From positions 1 through 35,680 of the forward strand of contig JANXYJ010000059.1 in the NCBI GenBank assembly GCA_025350105.1: DNA of 35,680 nucleotides. Direction: 5' to 3'. Position numbers and translations under genes: made by a program. The DNA is from Terriglobia bacterium. Lineage in GTDB: Bacteria; Acidobacteriota; Terriglobia; Bryobacterales; Bryobacteraceae. Shown here in pieces: positions 23,894-35,116 of the stretch (within the stretch, counting starts at the first letter, position 1; every line of letters begins with the position of its first letter). The notes beneath the pieces are model-generated. The model was not told where the DNA came from and ran no database searches. It saw only the letters and a program-made list of their open reading frames with translations.

Positions 23894-25336
23894 CTAATTC
23901 TGGCTGGCCACTTTAACGGCCACGCCATAGGTTTGGCGTTTTTCCCAGTCCAGCATTGGCTGGTCCTGTGCGTAGTACCGCGACAATATGGCCTTGCCTC
24001 CACCCAGATTCAATTTCAGCGCCTCCTGCATAATCCGGCGGTCGTCGTCGTTGCTCAGTTTGCCGAAAATAGCCCTGCCGTCTTTATCCCGAAGCGCATT
24101 GTTTTGCAGCCTGGCCAAGAGCGCATTCAAATCCTTCTCCGCCTTCGCGCGATTGCGGGCCTGGTCCTGGCTTTCCAGAAACGCGGGAATTTCAGACTTG
24201 TCAGCGAATTCCACCAGATCGCTTCTATAGTGCGTCCCTTGTCCTGCGCTTTTGTAATACCCCACCGGCAAACAGTGCCCGCTGGTATTCAGAAATCTGG
24301 GAGCCGAATAAGCCGCCAGCGGATTTGCGCCGGCGTGATTGCGAACCAGAATGTCTCCGAAGTGTAAGGGCGAAACCTGATCCTGCAGTGCCTTCAAAGC
24401 ACGCACCAGATTGCTCACCGAAGGCCGATAGTGACCACTACCATTATCGATGTAGCCCACAATGCCATTGCTGATTCCAATGTTGCCCGCACACATCACC
24501 GGCCGCCCCGAAAGAAAACTGCAATGGTTCAGGATGCCGCCTCCGTGGTTCGACGTCTGGGTATAGAACACTCCATCCTCGTCCACCGCATAAGGGGATG
24601 TACACAAGTTGTCAAAGCCGCTGGTGGTAATGGGCCGGCTTTCCTGCAACATCAGGCCACCGCTGGCGGCATTCCGCTCGCAAGCCAATCCCTGGCCGGA
24701 AAACACCACTTGATATTTCCACTTTTCGGAGTCCTCAATATACAGCACATTATCGGGATTATTCTCCTCGGCCCGTACTTTGCGGAGATGTTCGAAAAGG
24801 TACTTTTCGCCGGACCCGCCCGGGTCTGGGTTCGCGTGCGCCTTGGTTAGCCACTCATCCGGATCCAGCGGCGCGTTGGGATCATGACCCACTCGCGCAT
24901 GCCCAGGCGAATGCATTTCCGACCACACATGCTGCACCATCGGCTTCATCCCCGGCTTGTACCCGCCAGTGACCTCCTTGAGTTTTTTCCAGCGCAAGCG
25001 CGCTAGCGTCACGTCCGTCTGGCGCTTTAGCATATACACCGCATCCAGACGCTGCTGCTTGTGCCCGCGCGGCGTGGCCAGATAGACTTCCACTGCTGCC
25101 AGCAAATTTACCGCCGCCTGCCACAGATCCGCCGTGGACGAATTATTCAGGGCCGCCAGTTTGGAATAGGCCTCGACACAAGTGTCAATGGCGCGGATCT
25201 CCGGAGTGCCACGCCGATCCATGAATTGAAACCGCGCCGCCGAACTGGCCGCCAGCCATTCCTGCAAGGTCGGAATCTCAGCATCGGGCCGGTACAGAGG
25301 ATTGTAGTTCTTTGGATCGTATTGGACGTCCTTCAT
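23894..25336 (-). CDS. Unrecognised 480-aa protein with HSSFLAG/SGHYRP-like motifs
   Basis: No signal peptide or membrane span is seen. Residues 45-120 are a helical, charged region (DTCVEAYSKLAALN, QRLDAVYMLKRQTDV). Residues 195-320 contain the most family-like part: an edge strand (VLYIEDSEKWKYQV), DEDGVFYTQ (252-260), HCSFLSG (271-277), PVMCAGNIGISNG and YIDNGSGHYRPS (295-306). From memory, similar FLAG...AGEI...SGHYRP segments occur in large uncharacterised bacterial and eukaryotic proteins, some in toxin or effector contexts. This is a weak recollection, not a search result. The C-terminal 100 residues are helical. The ATG at 25336 is chosen for its strong AGGGAGG ribosome binding site; 25414 is the frame's first start. 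It is 74 bp upstream of the hydrolase gene on the same strand. Confidence 0.75.
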   Translation of the reverse strand: MKDVQYDPKNYNPLYRPDAEIPTLQEWLAASSAARFQFMDRRGTPEIRAIDTCVEAYSKLAALNNSSTADLWQAAVNLLAAVEVYLATPRGHKQQRLDAVYMLKRQTDVTLARLRWKKLKEVTGGYKPGMKPMVQHVWSEMHSPGHARVGHDPNAPLDPDEWLTKAHANPDPGGSGEKYLFEHLRKVRAEENNPDNVLYIEDSEKWKYQVVFSGQGLACERNAASGGLMLQESRPITTSGFDNLCTSPYAVDEDGVFYTQTSNHGGGILNHCSFLSGRPVMCAGNIGISNGIVGYIDNGSGHYRPSVSNLVRALKALQDQVSPLHFGDILVRNHAGANPLAAYSAPRFLNTSGHCLPVGYYKSAGQGTHYRSDLVEFADKSEIPAFLESQDQARNRAKAEKDLNALLARLQNNALRDKDGRAIFGKLSNDDDRRIMQEALKLNLGGGKAILSRYYAQDQPMLDWEKRQTYGVAVKVASQN

Positions 25337-25528
25337 GGTGCGCCTCCCTGTTTGAGATTCTAGCCCAGTTAGCCGGCAAAGAGTGCGGGGGGCCGCGACT
25401 CGATCAAGAAACACTGCCGCCGCACTCCGTTCCGCCCGCTGTTACCTGGAAGGATTAAGTGGCTTGGCTGCTATGCGTTTCAAAGGCCGGAGGCTACTGA
25501 ACTGGCGGCACAAGGTACTTAGTTCACT

Positions 25529-25546
25529 TTCTAGGCTATTCTAGAA
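25529..25546. promoter_or_regulatory. Candidate operator of the Phd/VapC module
   Basis: TTCTAG-GCTATT-CTAGAA is a perfect 6-6-6 inverted repeat ending 14 bp before the antitoxin ATG. A further CTAG follows at once (25547-25550). A TATTCT in its centre (25537-25542) could be a -10 box. Phd-type antitoxins usually bind such palindromes over their own promoter. Confidence 0.5.
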
Positions 25547-25560
25547 CTAGGCAAACCGAG

Positions 25561-25794
25561 ATGAAAAGCATCAACATGCACGACGCCAAAACCAATCTTT
25601 CGCGTTACGTCGCGAAGCTGGCGCCTGGCGATTCGCTGGTCCTGTGCAATCGCAACCAACCGGTAGCAGAGATCCGTTTGTTGGCCGGCAAATCCAAGAA
25701 ACCACGCATTGGCGCGGCCAAAGGACTAAAGGTTCCGGATTCATTCTTCGACCGGTTACCGGAGTCGGTATTAAAAAAGTTTTCTGGCGAATGA
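25561..25794 (+). CDS. Phd/YefM-family antitoxin
   Basis: A 77-residue antitoxin. The N-terminal INMHDAKTNLSRYVAKLAPGDSLVLCNRNQPVAEI is a clear Phd/YefM DNA-binding domain, and the remaining tail (KGLKVPDSFFDRLPESVLKKF) should wrap the toxin. Its TGA overlaps the toxin ATG as ATGA, so translation is coupled. A palindrome sits just upstream, consistent with autorepression. Confidence 0.9.
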   Translation: MKSINMHDAKTNLSRYVAKLAPGDSLVLCNRNQPVAEIRLLAGKSKKPRIGAAKGLKVPDSFFDRLPESVLKKFSGE

Positions 25795-26177
25795 AGATCC
25801 TATTGGACACCTGTACGTTTTTGTGGATCGCGGCGGATTCCGCGCAGCTCAGCAATACGGCACGCACCGCTTTTTTGGACCCCGGAAACGTTCGCTATTT
25901 GAGCACTGCCGCTGCTTGGGAAATTGCCATCAAGTATGCGTTGGGCCGGCTCCCGTTGCCGCAAAAACCAGAAATTTTTGTGCCCAAGATCCGCGATCAA
26001 AGTGGCATTGAATCTTTCGCGATCGACGAAGAATCTGCGTTACACAGTTCTAAGTTGCCACCGCTGCACAACGACCCATTCGACCGCATCATCGTGGCCC
26101 AGGCAGTGGTTCATGGAATGACGATATTGACCCCGGATGACGCCATCGCGCAATACGCCGCGCGTGTGCTCTGGTAG
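25791..26177 (+). CDS. vapC: VapC-type PIN-domain toxin
   Basis: A 128-residue PIN ribonuclease toxin that should cleave RNA and arrest growth when freed from its antitoxin. Acidic catalytic residues are Asp6 (MKILLDTCTFLW), Glu44 (AAWEIAIK), Asp98 (HNDPFDRI) and Asp116/Asp117 (TPDDAI). The HNDPFDR motif marks the COG3744 branch that partners Phd-type antitoxins, matching the gene just upstream. It is unrelated in detail to the other PIN toxin in this window (1135-1569). The gene ends two bases from the convergent permease stop codon. Confidence 0.92.
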   Translation: MKILLDTCTFLWIAADSAQLSNTARTAFLDPGNVRYLSTAAAWEIAIKYALGRLPLPQKPEIFVPKIRDQSGIESFAIDEESALHSSKLPPLHNDPFDRIIVAQAVVHGMTILTPDDAIAQYAARVLW

Positions 26178-26179
26178 GT

Positions 26180-27697
26180 TTATACTCCGGCCACTCGCTT
26201 CCGTCCATATAAGAAATAGATCGCCAGGCCAATCGCCAACCAGACAAAAAAGCGGATCCACGTCTCCAGCGGCAAGCTGAGCATCAACACCAGACAACAC
26301 AGCATCGATAGCGCCGGGAGAAATGGCACCCAGGGAACACGGAAACTGCGTGGACGATCCGGTTGCGCGCGGCGCAGAATAATCACTCCGGCCGACACCA
26401 CCATGAACGCAAACAGCGTGCCGATGTTGGTGAGATCGCCCAGCGTTCCAATATCCCAAATGCCCGCCGGAATGCCCACCAGGAAACCGGCGATCCAGGT
26501 GCTGATGTGCGGGGTTTCATACTTGGGATGAATGCGCGAAAACAGATCTGGCAATAGCCGGTCACGAGACATGGCAAACCAGATGCGCGCCTGCCCGTAC
26601 TGAAACACCAGCAGCGAACTGATCATCCCCAGCAGGGCGCCCACCGTAACGATCAGCCGCAGCCGGTTATAGCCCAAAGCCTTCAGCGCGTTCGCCACCG
26701 GCGCGTCGTTATTCAGTGATTGCCACGGCGCAATGCCCGTCAGTACCAAGGCGACGCCGGAATAGAGCAGCGCGCAAGCCACCAACGTAATCAAAATGCC
26801 CAAGGGCATATCGCGCTGCGGGCGCTTGCACTCTTCCGCGGCCGTGGAGACGGAGTCGAACCCGATGTAAGCAAAAAACACAATCGCACCGCCGGTGAGC
26901 ACGCCACCAAAACCGTTGGGCATGAACGGATGCCAGTTGGAAGTTTTCACGGCGCCGGCGGCGCCAAAAATGAAAAGCAGAATCGCGACGACTTTAATCA
27001 CCACCATCGTACTATTGGCATTGGCCGATTCCTTCACGCCACGCACCAACACCCAGCTCAGCAGCATCAGCAAGACGAACGCAGGAACGTTGAAAATAGC
27101 GCCGGTCCATTTCCCCTCCACCAGCACCGGTCCGGAAAGGGCCATGGGCAAATGAAAACCGAAAAGGTTATCCAGCAGATCATTTATATACGCGCCAAAG
27201 CCCACGGCAACCGCCATGTTGGAGACGGCATATTCCAGAATCAAATCCCAGCCGATGATCCACGCGAAGATTTCGCCCAGCGTCGCATAGGCGTAGGTGT
27301 AGGCGCTGCCCGCCACCGGAATCATGGAAGCCAGCTCTGCATAACACAGCGCCGCAAAACCACAGGCAATGGCCACCAGGATGAAGGAAAGTGAAATGGC
27401 GGGACCGGCACCAGGGCGGCCAAACGTGCCCACCGCGTGGCGGCCGCTGATGATCAAATCGAGCACCGGCGCTTTGAAGATGGAAGGGTAATCAAACTTC
27501 AGCCCCGCCGCCGCCGTGCCCGTAAAAGTAAAAATACCCGAGCCAATCACCGACCCAACGCCCAACGCCACCAAACTGCCCAGGCCCAGCGTCTTGCGTA
27601 AACGCCCGTGCGTGGTTTCCCCAGCGGCGATCAGCGATTCAATACTCTTGGTGCGGGTCAGGCTGGTTCCCCGATAGCGATGTGAAGAAGTGGGCAT
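26180..27697 (-). CDS. APC-superfamily amino acid permease
   Basis: A 505-residue inner-membrane transporter with about 12 to 14 hydrophobic segments. The first helix carries GVGSVIGSGIFTFTG, the G-S/A-G-I-F unwound substrate site of the APC superfamily. Further signatures are FAALCYAELASMIPVAGSAYTYAYATLGEI (quoted in part: ELASMIPVAGSAYTYA) and FFAYIGFDSVSTAAEECKRP. These fit the cationic amino acid/YfnA-type permeases; the substrate cannot be fixed from sequence. The ATG at 27697 gives a short polar N-terminus; the frame also opens at 27790, but that part is the tRNA. The gene begins 63 bp after tRNA-Leu on the same strand and may be reached by read-through from it. Confidence 0.88.
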   Translation of the reverse strand: MPTSSHRYRGTSLTRTKSIESLIAAGETTHGRLRKTLGLGSLVALGVGSVIGSGIFTFTGTAAAGLKFDYPSIFKAPVLDLIISGRHAVGTFGRPGAGPAISLSFILVAIACGFAALCYAELASMIPVAGSAYTYAYATLGEIFAWIIGWDLILEYAVSNMAVAVGFGAYINDLLDNLFGFHLPMALSGPVLVEGKWTGAIFNVPAFVLLMLLSWVLVRGVKESANANSTMVVIKVVAILLFIFGAAGAVKTSNWHPFMPNGFGGVLTGGAIVFFAYIGFDSVSTAAEECKRPQRDMPLGILITLVACALLYSGVALVLTGIAPWQSLNNDAPVANALKALGYNRLRLIVTVGALLGMISSLLVFQYGQARIWFAMSRDRLLPDLFSRIHPKYETPHISTWIAGFLVGIPAGIWDIGTLGDLTNIGTLFAFMVVSAGVIILRRAQPDRPRSFRVPWVPFLPALSMLCCLVLMLSLPLETWIRFFVWLAIGLAIYFLYGRKRVAGV

Positions 27698-27760
27698 TCG
27701 CGTTCCGCCAAAACTATTATGGTAACGAGGTTGGAGAACGAACGGCGAGGGGGGCGTAGT

Positions 27761-27849
27761 TGGTGCCGGAGGTGGGACTTGAACCCACACGCCCAGTGAA
27801 GTGCGCCGGATTTTGAGTCCGGTTCGTCTGCCAATTCCGACACTCCGGC
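27761..27849 (-). tRNA. tRNA-Leu (anticodon CAA), CCA encoded
   Basis: The acceptor stem GCCGGAG/CTCCGGC, D arm with TTGGCAGACG, anticodon loop CTCAAAA (anticodon CAA), a long variable arm (GCGCACTTCACTGGGCGT) and T arm GGGTTCAAGTCCC all fit a class II tRNA-Leu. Discriminator A is followed by an encoded CCA (27761-27763). The long variable arm together with CAA rules out other identities. Confidence 0.97.
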
Positions 27850-27868
27850 ATTAACGGGCTTTTTCTAT

Positions 27869-27926
27869 TCTAGCCGATTTCGCCAGCGAAATCAGAATCT
27901 AGCCGATTTCGTTTGCGAAATCAGAA
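27869..27926 (-). repeat. Tandem 29-bp palindromic repeat forming a doubled tRNA-Leu promoter
   Basis: Two tandem copies (27869-27897 and 27898-27926) differ at three bases. Copy 1 has the perfect palindrome GATTTCGC-CA-GCGAAATC. On the minus strand each copy supplies a -10-like box, TAGAAT (plus 27867-27872) and TAGATT (plus 27896-27901), each preceded by CTGATTT about 16 bp up. The inner TAGAAT is placed 17 bp before the tRNA 5' end, right for a tRNA promoter. Confidence 0.65.
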
Positions 27927-27953
27927 AAGTTCCCCGGAAGTTCGCTGAATGGT

Positions 27954-28889
27954 TCAACGGCGCGGCGCGGGCGCTCCACCGGGTGCGCGCACCGTTGAAT
28001 TCAGATTGCAATCGAGCAGAACCGTGCAGACGCAGAAGCGTTCGCAGTGGGCCGGTTGCGTGGCGGGTTTGGCCATGGTCTTACGGTATTCCGGATACAT
28101 GGTCTGCGCGCCGCCGCGGGTGGCCTCATTCGGCAATCCGTACCAGTCAGAAACTTCGCTGAGAAACGTATTTTTGCCAATCAAATGATGCGGAACTGAG
28201 CCCACCGGCGCAGGCACTTCCGGAACATACTCGCAGTACACTTGCACGTCGTGTTGGCCGGGGTCCAGGTACCAGTTTTGGCTGCGGACAAGCGGCTCAG
28301 TTAGAAAAACGGGGTCTTCGGTAACGACGACCACAGTGAGGAAATCGCCATGGCGCGTCCAGTGTTCGGTGATGATGCGCTTATCGCTACTGGGAATTCC
28401 GTTGCGGCGCAGGTAGTTGGGCTTGAGATTCGTGGTGGTGATAGTCAGCATATTGCCCTCCCACACACCGGTGGAAAATCCCTGAAAGGTATACGCTTCG
28501 TTGTCATCGGGACGAGGCCGCCCATCCATCCAGATCGTGCGCACACTGCCCCAAGCCGGCATGTAGGTACGAAAAGCGGTGACGTCCTGGTTCATGCTAT
28601 TGATGTCGCGCCACACGCGCAAATTGCCCAGGCCGCGCATTCCGTAATCGGATGAGTGGGGCCGGCATTGGTATTCCTGCACCACCGAAATGCGGTCGGC
28701 ATCGTAGCTATCCGCGCGTAAACGGGCCGCGTCATTCAGCGGCATGCCCATGTAGTCGCCCAGTTCGGGACCGGGCAAGCGTTCCGGTCCATCTTCGTGA
28801 TAAAGCGGCGCCCATTCGCCGGTGAAATCGACCTGGGCTAACAGCGGCAAACCTAACCCAAACGCGATAAAGAAACTGAGTGTTCGCAT
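27954..28889 (-). CDS. Secreted protein of unknown function, paralogue of the next gene
   Basis: A 311-residue protein with a signal peptide (MRTLSFFIAFGLGLPLLA-Q) followed by VDFTGEWAPLYHED, a start shared in form with many secreted acidobacterial proteins. It resembles the neighbour at 28905 in segments such as TNLKPNYLRRNGIPSS versus ANLRPGFLRKNGIPYS and in a C-terminal EDPVFLTEPLVRS versus RDPLYLTGPWVTS, so the two are paralogues. Four Cys near the C-terminus (HCERFCVCTVLLDC) suggest disulphides or metal binding. I chose the ATG at 28889, with AGGAA just upstream; 28901 is possible. It is the last gene of a three-gene run. Confidence 0.7.
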   Translation of the reverse strand: MRTLSFFIAFGLGLPLLAQVDFTGEWAPLYHEDGPERLPGPELGDYMGMPLNDAARLRADSYDADRISVVQEYQCRPHSSDYGMRGLGNLRVWRDINSMNQDVTAFRTYMPAWGSVRTIWMDGRPRPDDNEAYTFQGFSTGVWEGNMLTITTTNLKPNYLRRNGIPSSDKRIITEHWTRHGDFLTVVVVTEDPVFLTEPLVRSQNWYLDPGQHDVQVYCEYVPEVPAPVGSVPHHLIGKNTFLSEVSDWYGLPNEATRGGAQTMYPEYRKTMAKPATQPAHCERFCVCTVLLDCNLNSTVRAPGGAPAPRR

Positions 28890-28904
28890 ATTTTTCCTCA
28901 TGTA

Positions 28905-29672
28905 TTAACGCGCCGAACACGGCGAGGGATCCCACTTCGATCCGTCGCGCTCCTTCTTGAAATCGGAACTGGTCACCCAGGGTCCAGTGAGATATAGCGG
29001 GTCGCGCACAATGCTGGTGACGGTGAACCACTCATCGCCATTGCGTTCTTTGTGGTAATCGTAATATTCGTTCAACACGGCGCCGGCGCTGTAGGGAATA
29101 CCGTTTTTGCGCAAAAAACCGGGCCGCAGATTCGCGGTGATCACTTCGAGCGACCTGCCATGCGTGCCATCACGAGTGGCGAAAATAGGAAACAGATCGG
29201 GTAGATTGCTGCCGCGCGGAGGCCGCTCCCAATTGGCGATGGAATAGCCTTGCCAACTCTGCTCTCCTGCTTGTCCCGCTTTGCCGTCAAAGTGAAACAA
29301 GCGCGTTTGCGTGCCGTAGTCGGTCTCCAGCTTCAACGTGTTGTCGTCCTGCCAAGTGAAGCGAACGCGGCCAGGCAAACGCATGATGGCCGGCGCGCCG
29401 TAGGCTTTGCATTGCGTGTCCGCCGCTTCCTCTTTTGCCGGGTCCCAGGCTTCGCCCACTTTGCGCGCTTCTGCGGTGACCGGTATGCTGGCGAAATCGC
29501 CCTTCAAGGGGGTCACCATCCGCCAACGCCAATCTTCCGAGATGACCGAGACCCAGGTGCCGGTGAGATCCACAGGCGCAGCGGCTTTCGGCGAGCGGGG
29601 AGGTTGCGGCGGGCCGGGTGGCTGGGCGAAAACGAGTGGCGCAAATGCCAGCAAAAAGACTGCGCTTTTCAT
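28905..29672 (-). CDS. Secreted protein of unknown function (EDWRWRM family)
   Basis: A 255-residue protein. Signal peptide MKSAVFLLAFAPLVFA-Q, a Pro-rich linker, then VDLTGTWVSVISEDWRWRMVTP, a sequence pattern I recall from a widespread uncharacterised family in Acidobacteriota and Proteobacteria. Later segments are RVRFTWQDDNTLKLETDYGTQTR cut by strands, FHFDG and NGIPYSAGAVLNEYYDY, indicating a lipocalin-like or beta-rich fold (inference). An in-frame ATG at 29687 overlaps the previous stop as TAATG; the two possible starts are both preceded by GGGGGCAAGT because of a 13-bp duplication. Fifteen bases separate it from the hydrolase gene. Confidence 0.75.
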   Translation of the reverse strand: MKSAVFLLAFAPLVFAQPPGPPQPPRSPKAAAPVDLTGTWVSVISEDWRWRMVTPLKGDFASIPVTAEARKVGEAWDPAKEEAADTQCKAYGAPAIMRLPGRVRFTWQDDNTLKLETDYGTQTRLFHFDGKAGQAGEQSWQGYSIANWERPPRGSNLPDLFPIFATRDGTHGRSLEVITANLRPGFLRKNGIPYSAGAVLNEYYDYHKERNGDEWFTVTSIVRDPLYLTGPWVTSSDFKKERDGSKWDPSPCSAR

Positions 29673-29686
29673 GTAACTTGCCCCCA

Positions 29687-30619
29687 TTACTTGCCCCCCA
29701 AACTTTTGTAGACAGACTCGACGAAGACGTCGCCGGACCCGTAGCGCGTATCGTAATCTAGCGTCAACTTCTCCGCTTTCACTTGGGAAAGATTCAGGCC
29801 GCGCTTAAGCGCATCACGCACACGATCGCGGATGATGGTGACCATATCGCGGTATTCCACCACGTCGGCCTCATCGCAAATGCGGCCGTGGCCGGGCACC
29901 ACTTTAGTTCCGCCTTCCTGCAGTTGTTCGGGAACGGTCAGGTGCAGGATCTGATTGAGCGCCGCGATTTCTCCATCGATGCTGCCGCCGCGGGCGAGGT
30001 CAATGAACGGGTAGCGCTCGGGAGTAAAAATATCGCCGGTGCTTAAGACGTCCGACCGGCGGAAGAACACCATGGTGTCGCCATCGGTATGCGCCTTGGG
30101 TGCGTGAATGAGAATCACGGCCTCGCCGTTGAAGGAAAAATCTTTGGTCGGCGTATCGTATTCGTGATTGGGCAGACCGGTTTGCTTTTCGGGAGTCTGC
30201 TTGCCAGTGACGGGCTGAGTCATGCGGTTCAGCACATTTTCGTGCGCGATCACAGTGGCCCCGCGGCCTTCGCCGGGCGAGAGGCCGGTGGCCCCCATTT
30301 TTTCAAGCGGTTCATTGCCGCCCACGTGATCAGGATGGATATGTGTATCGATGATGATGCGGATAGGCAACGGGGTCAGCTTCTTTACCTCGGCTGCAAT
30401 GCGCGGGGCCAAAGGCGCGAACATGGTGTCTACCAGAAGCGCCCCATCCTTGCCCACTTGAATGGTGATGTTGCCGCCAGGGCCGAACAGCGTGTACACG
30501 TTGCCCTGCACCGGCAGCACCTTCAGCGGAGCGGTTTCCAGATTCGGCGGCTGCGGTTGGGCTGGCAGGGCAGCTTGTACCGCCAGCAGCAACGGGATCA
30601 CAAAAGAGATTCTTGGCAC
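29687..30619 (-). CDS. Secreted metallo-beta-lactamase-fold hydrolase
   Basis: A 310-residue protein with a signal peptide (MPRISFVIPLLLAVQAALPA-Q). The MBL metal-binding set is complete: HIHPDH (His93, His95, Asp97, His98), His177 in KAHTDGD, Asp196 in STGDIF and His244 in VPGHG. It resembles the secreted MBL-fold hydrolases that accompany secreted oxidoreductases rather than true beta-lactamases. It is the first gene of the run with the two paralogous secreted proteins, so a common extracytoplasmic pathway is likely. Start is GTG: at 30619, with TAAAAT ending seven bases before it, or at 30643, adding MARSKIWN. I prefer 30619 for its clean signal peptide. Confidence 0.85.
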   Translation of the reverse strand: MPRISFVIPLLLAVQAALPAQPQPPNLETAPLKVLPVQGNVYTLFGPGGNITIQVGKDGALLVDTMFAPLAPRIAAEVKKLTPLPIRIIIDTHIHPDHVGGNEPLEKMGATGLSPGEGRGATVIAHENVLNRMTQPVTGKQTPEKQTGLPNHEYDTPTKDFSFNGEAVILIHAPKAHTDGDTMVFFRRSDVLSTGDIFTPERYPFIDLARGGSIDGEIAALNQILHLTVPEQLQEGGTKVVPGHGRICDEADVVEYRDMVTIIRDRVRDALKRGLNLSQVKAEKLTLDYDTRYGSGDVFVESVYKSLGGK

Positions 30620-30626
30620 GTTCCAT

Positions 30627-30632
30627 ATTTTA
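30627..30632 (-). promoter_or_regulatory. Candidate -10 box of the MBL operon
   Basis: TAAAAT on the minus strand ends seven bases before the GTG at 30619. If it is a true -10 box the transcript would start at or next to the GTG, and the longer start at 30643 would not be transcribed from it. No good -35 element is seen. Confidence 0.4.
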
Positions 30633-30721
30633 CTCCGCGCCACCGCCTTGGCGATACGGCCGAAAGAGGAATTGCGTCACATTCAGGGCAAATTGATGGG
30701 CGGGGCAAATTTATGCGTGGG

Positions 30722-30775
30722 TGCTAAACAAAGAAACGGGCCGCGCCTTCACCGAAGTGGTGAGAACGCGGCCCG
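30722..30775 (-). terminator. Intrinsic terminator after rpoC
   Basis: CGGGCCGCG and CGCGGCCCG form a 9-bp stem (plus strand 30737-30745 and 30767-30775) enclosing an inner TCACC...GGTGA hairpin, followed on the minus strand by TTTCTTTGTTT. It lies 25 bp past the rpoC stop and should end the rpoB-rpoC transcript. Confidence 0.85.
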
Positions 30776-30799
30776 CTGGTTGGTTGGTGTTTTTGGTAA

Positions 30800-35026
<4,227 letters not shown>

Positions 35027-35116
35027 AATTTATCTCCTATTTGCCTTTTGCCAAACACGCCACAAACAACACGACACACACGACATGAGACACATGACTT
35101 GACACACAACAGCGCG
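35027..35116 (-). other. rpoB-rpoC spacer with GT-rich low-complexity tract
   Basis: Between the rpoB stop and the rpoC ribosome binding site lie about 65 bases made mostly of GTGT/TGTC/CATG words on the coding strand (plus 35050-35112: CACGACACACACGACATG-like). The tract has no stable hairpin. It contains no gene. Confidence 0.6.

Noticed and set aside
23696-24367. 223-aa plus-strand frame across the hydrolase/480-aa gene boundary
   Set aside because: It overlaps two better-supported genes on the minus strand and lacks a ribosome binding site.
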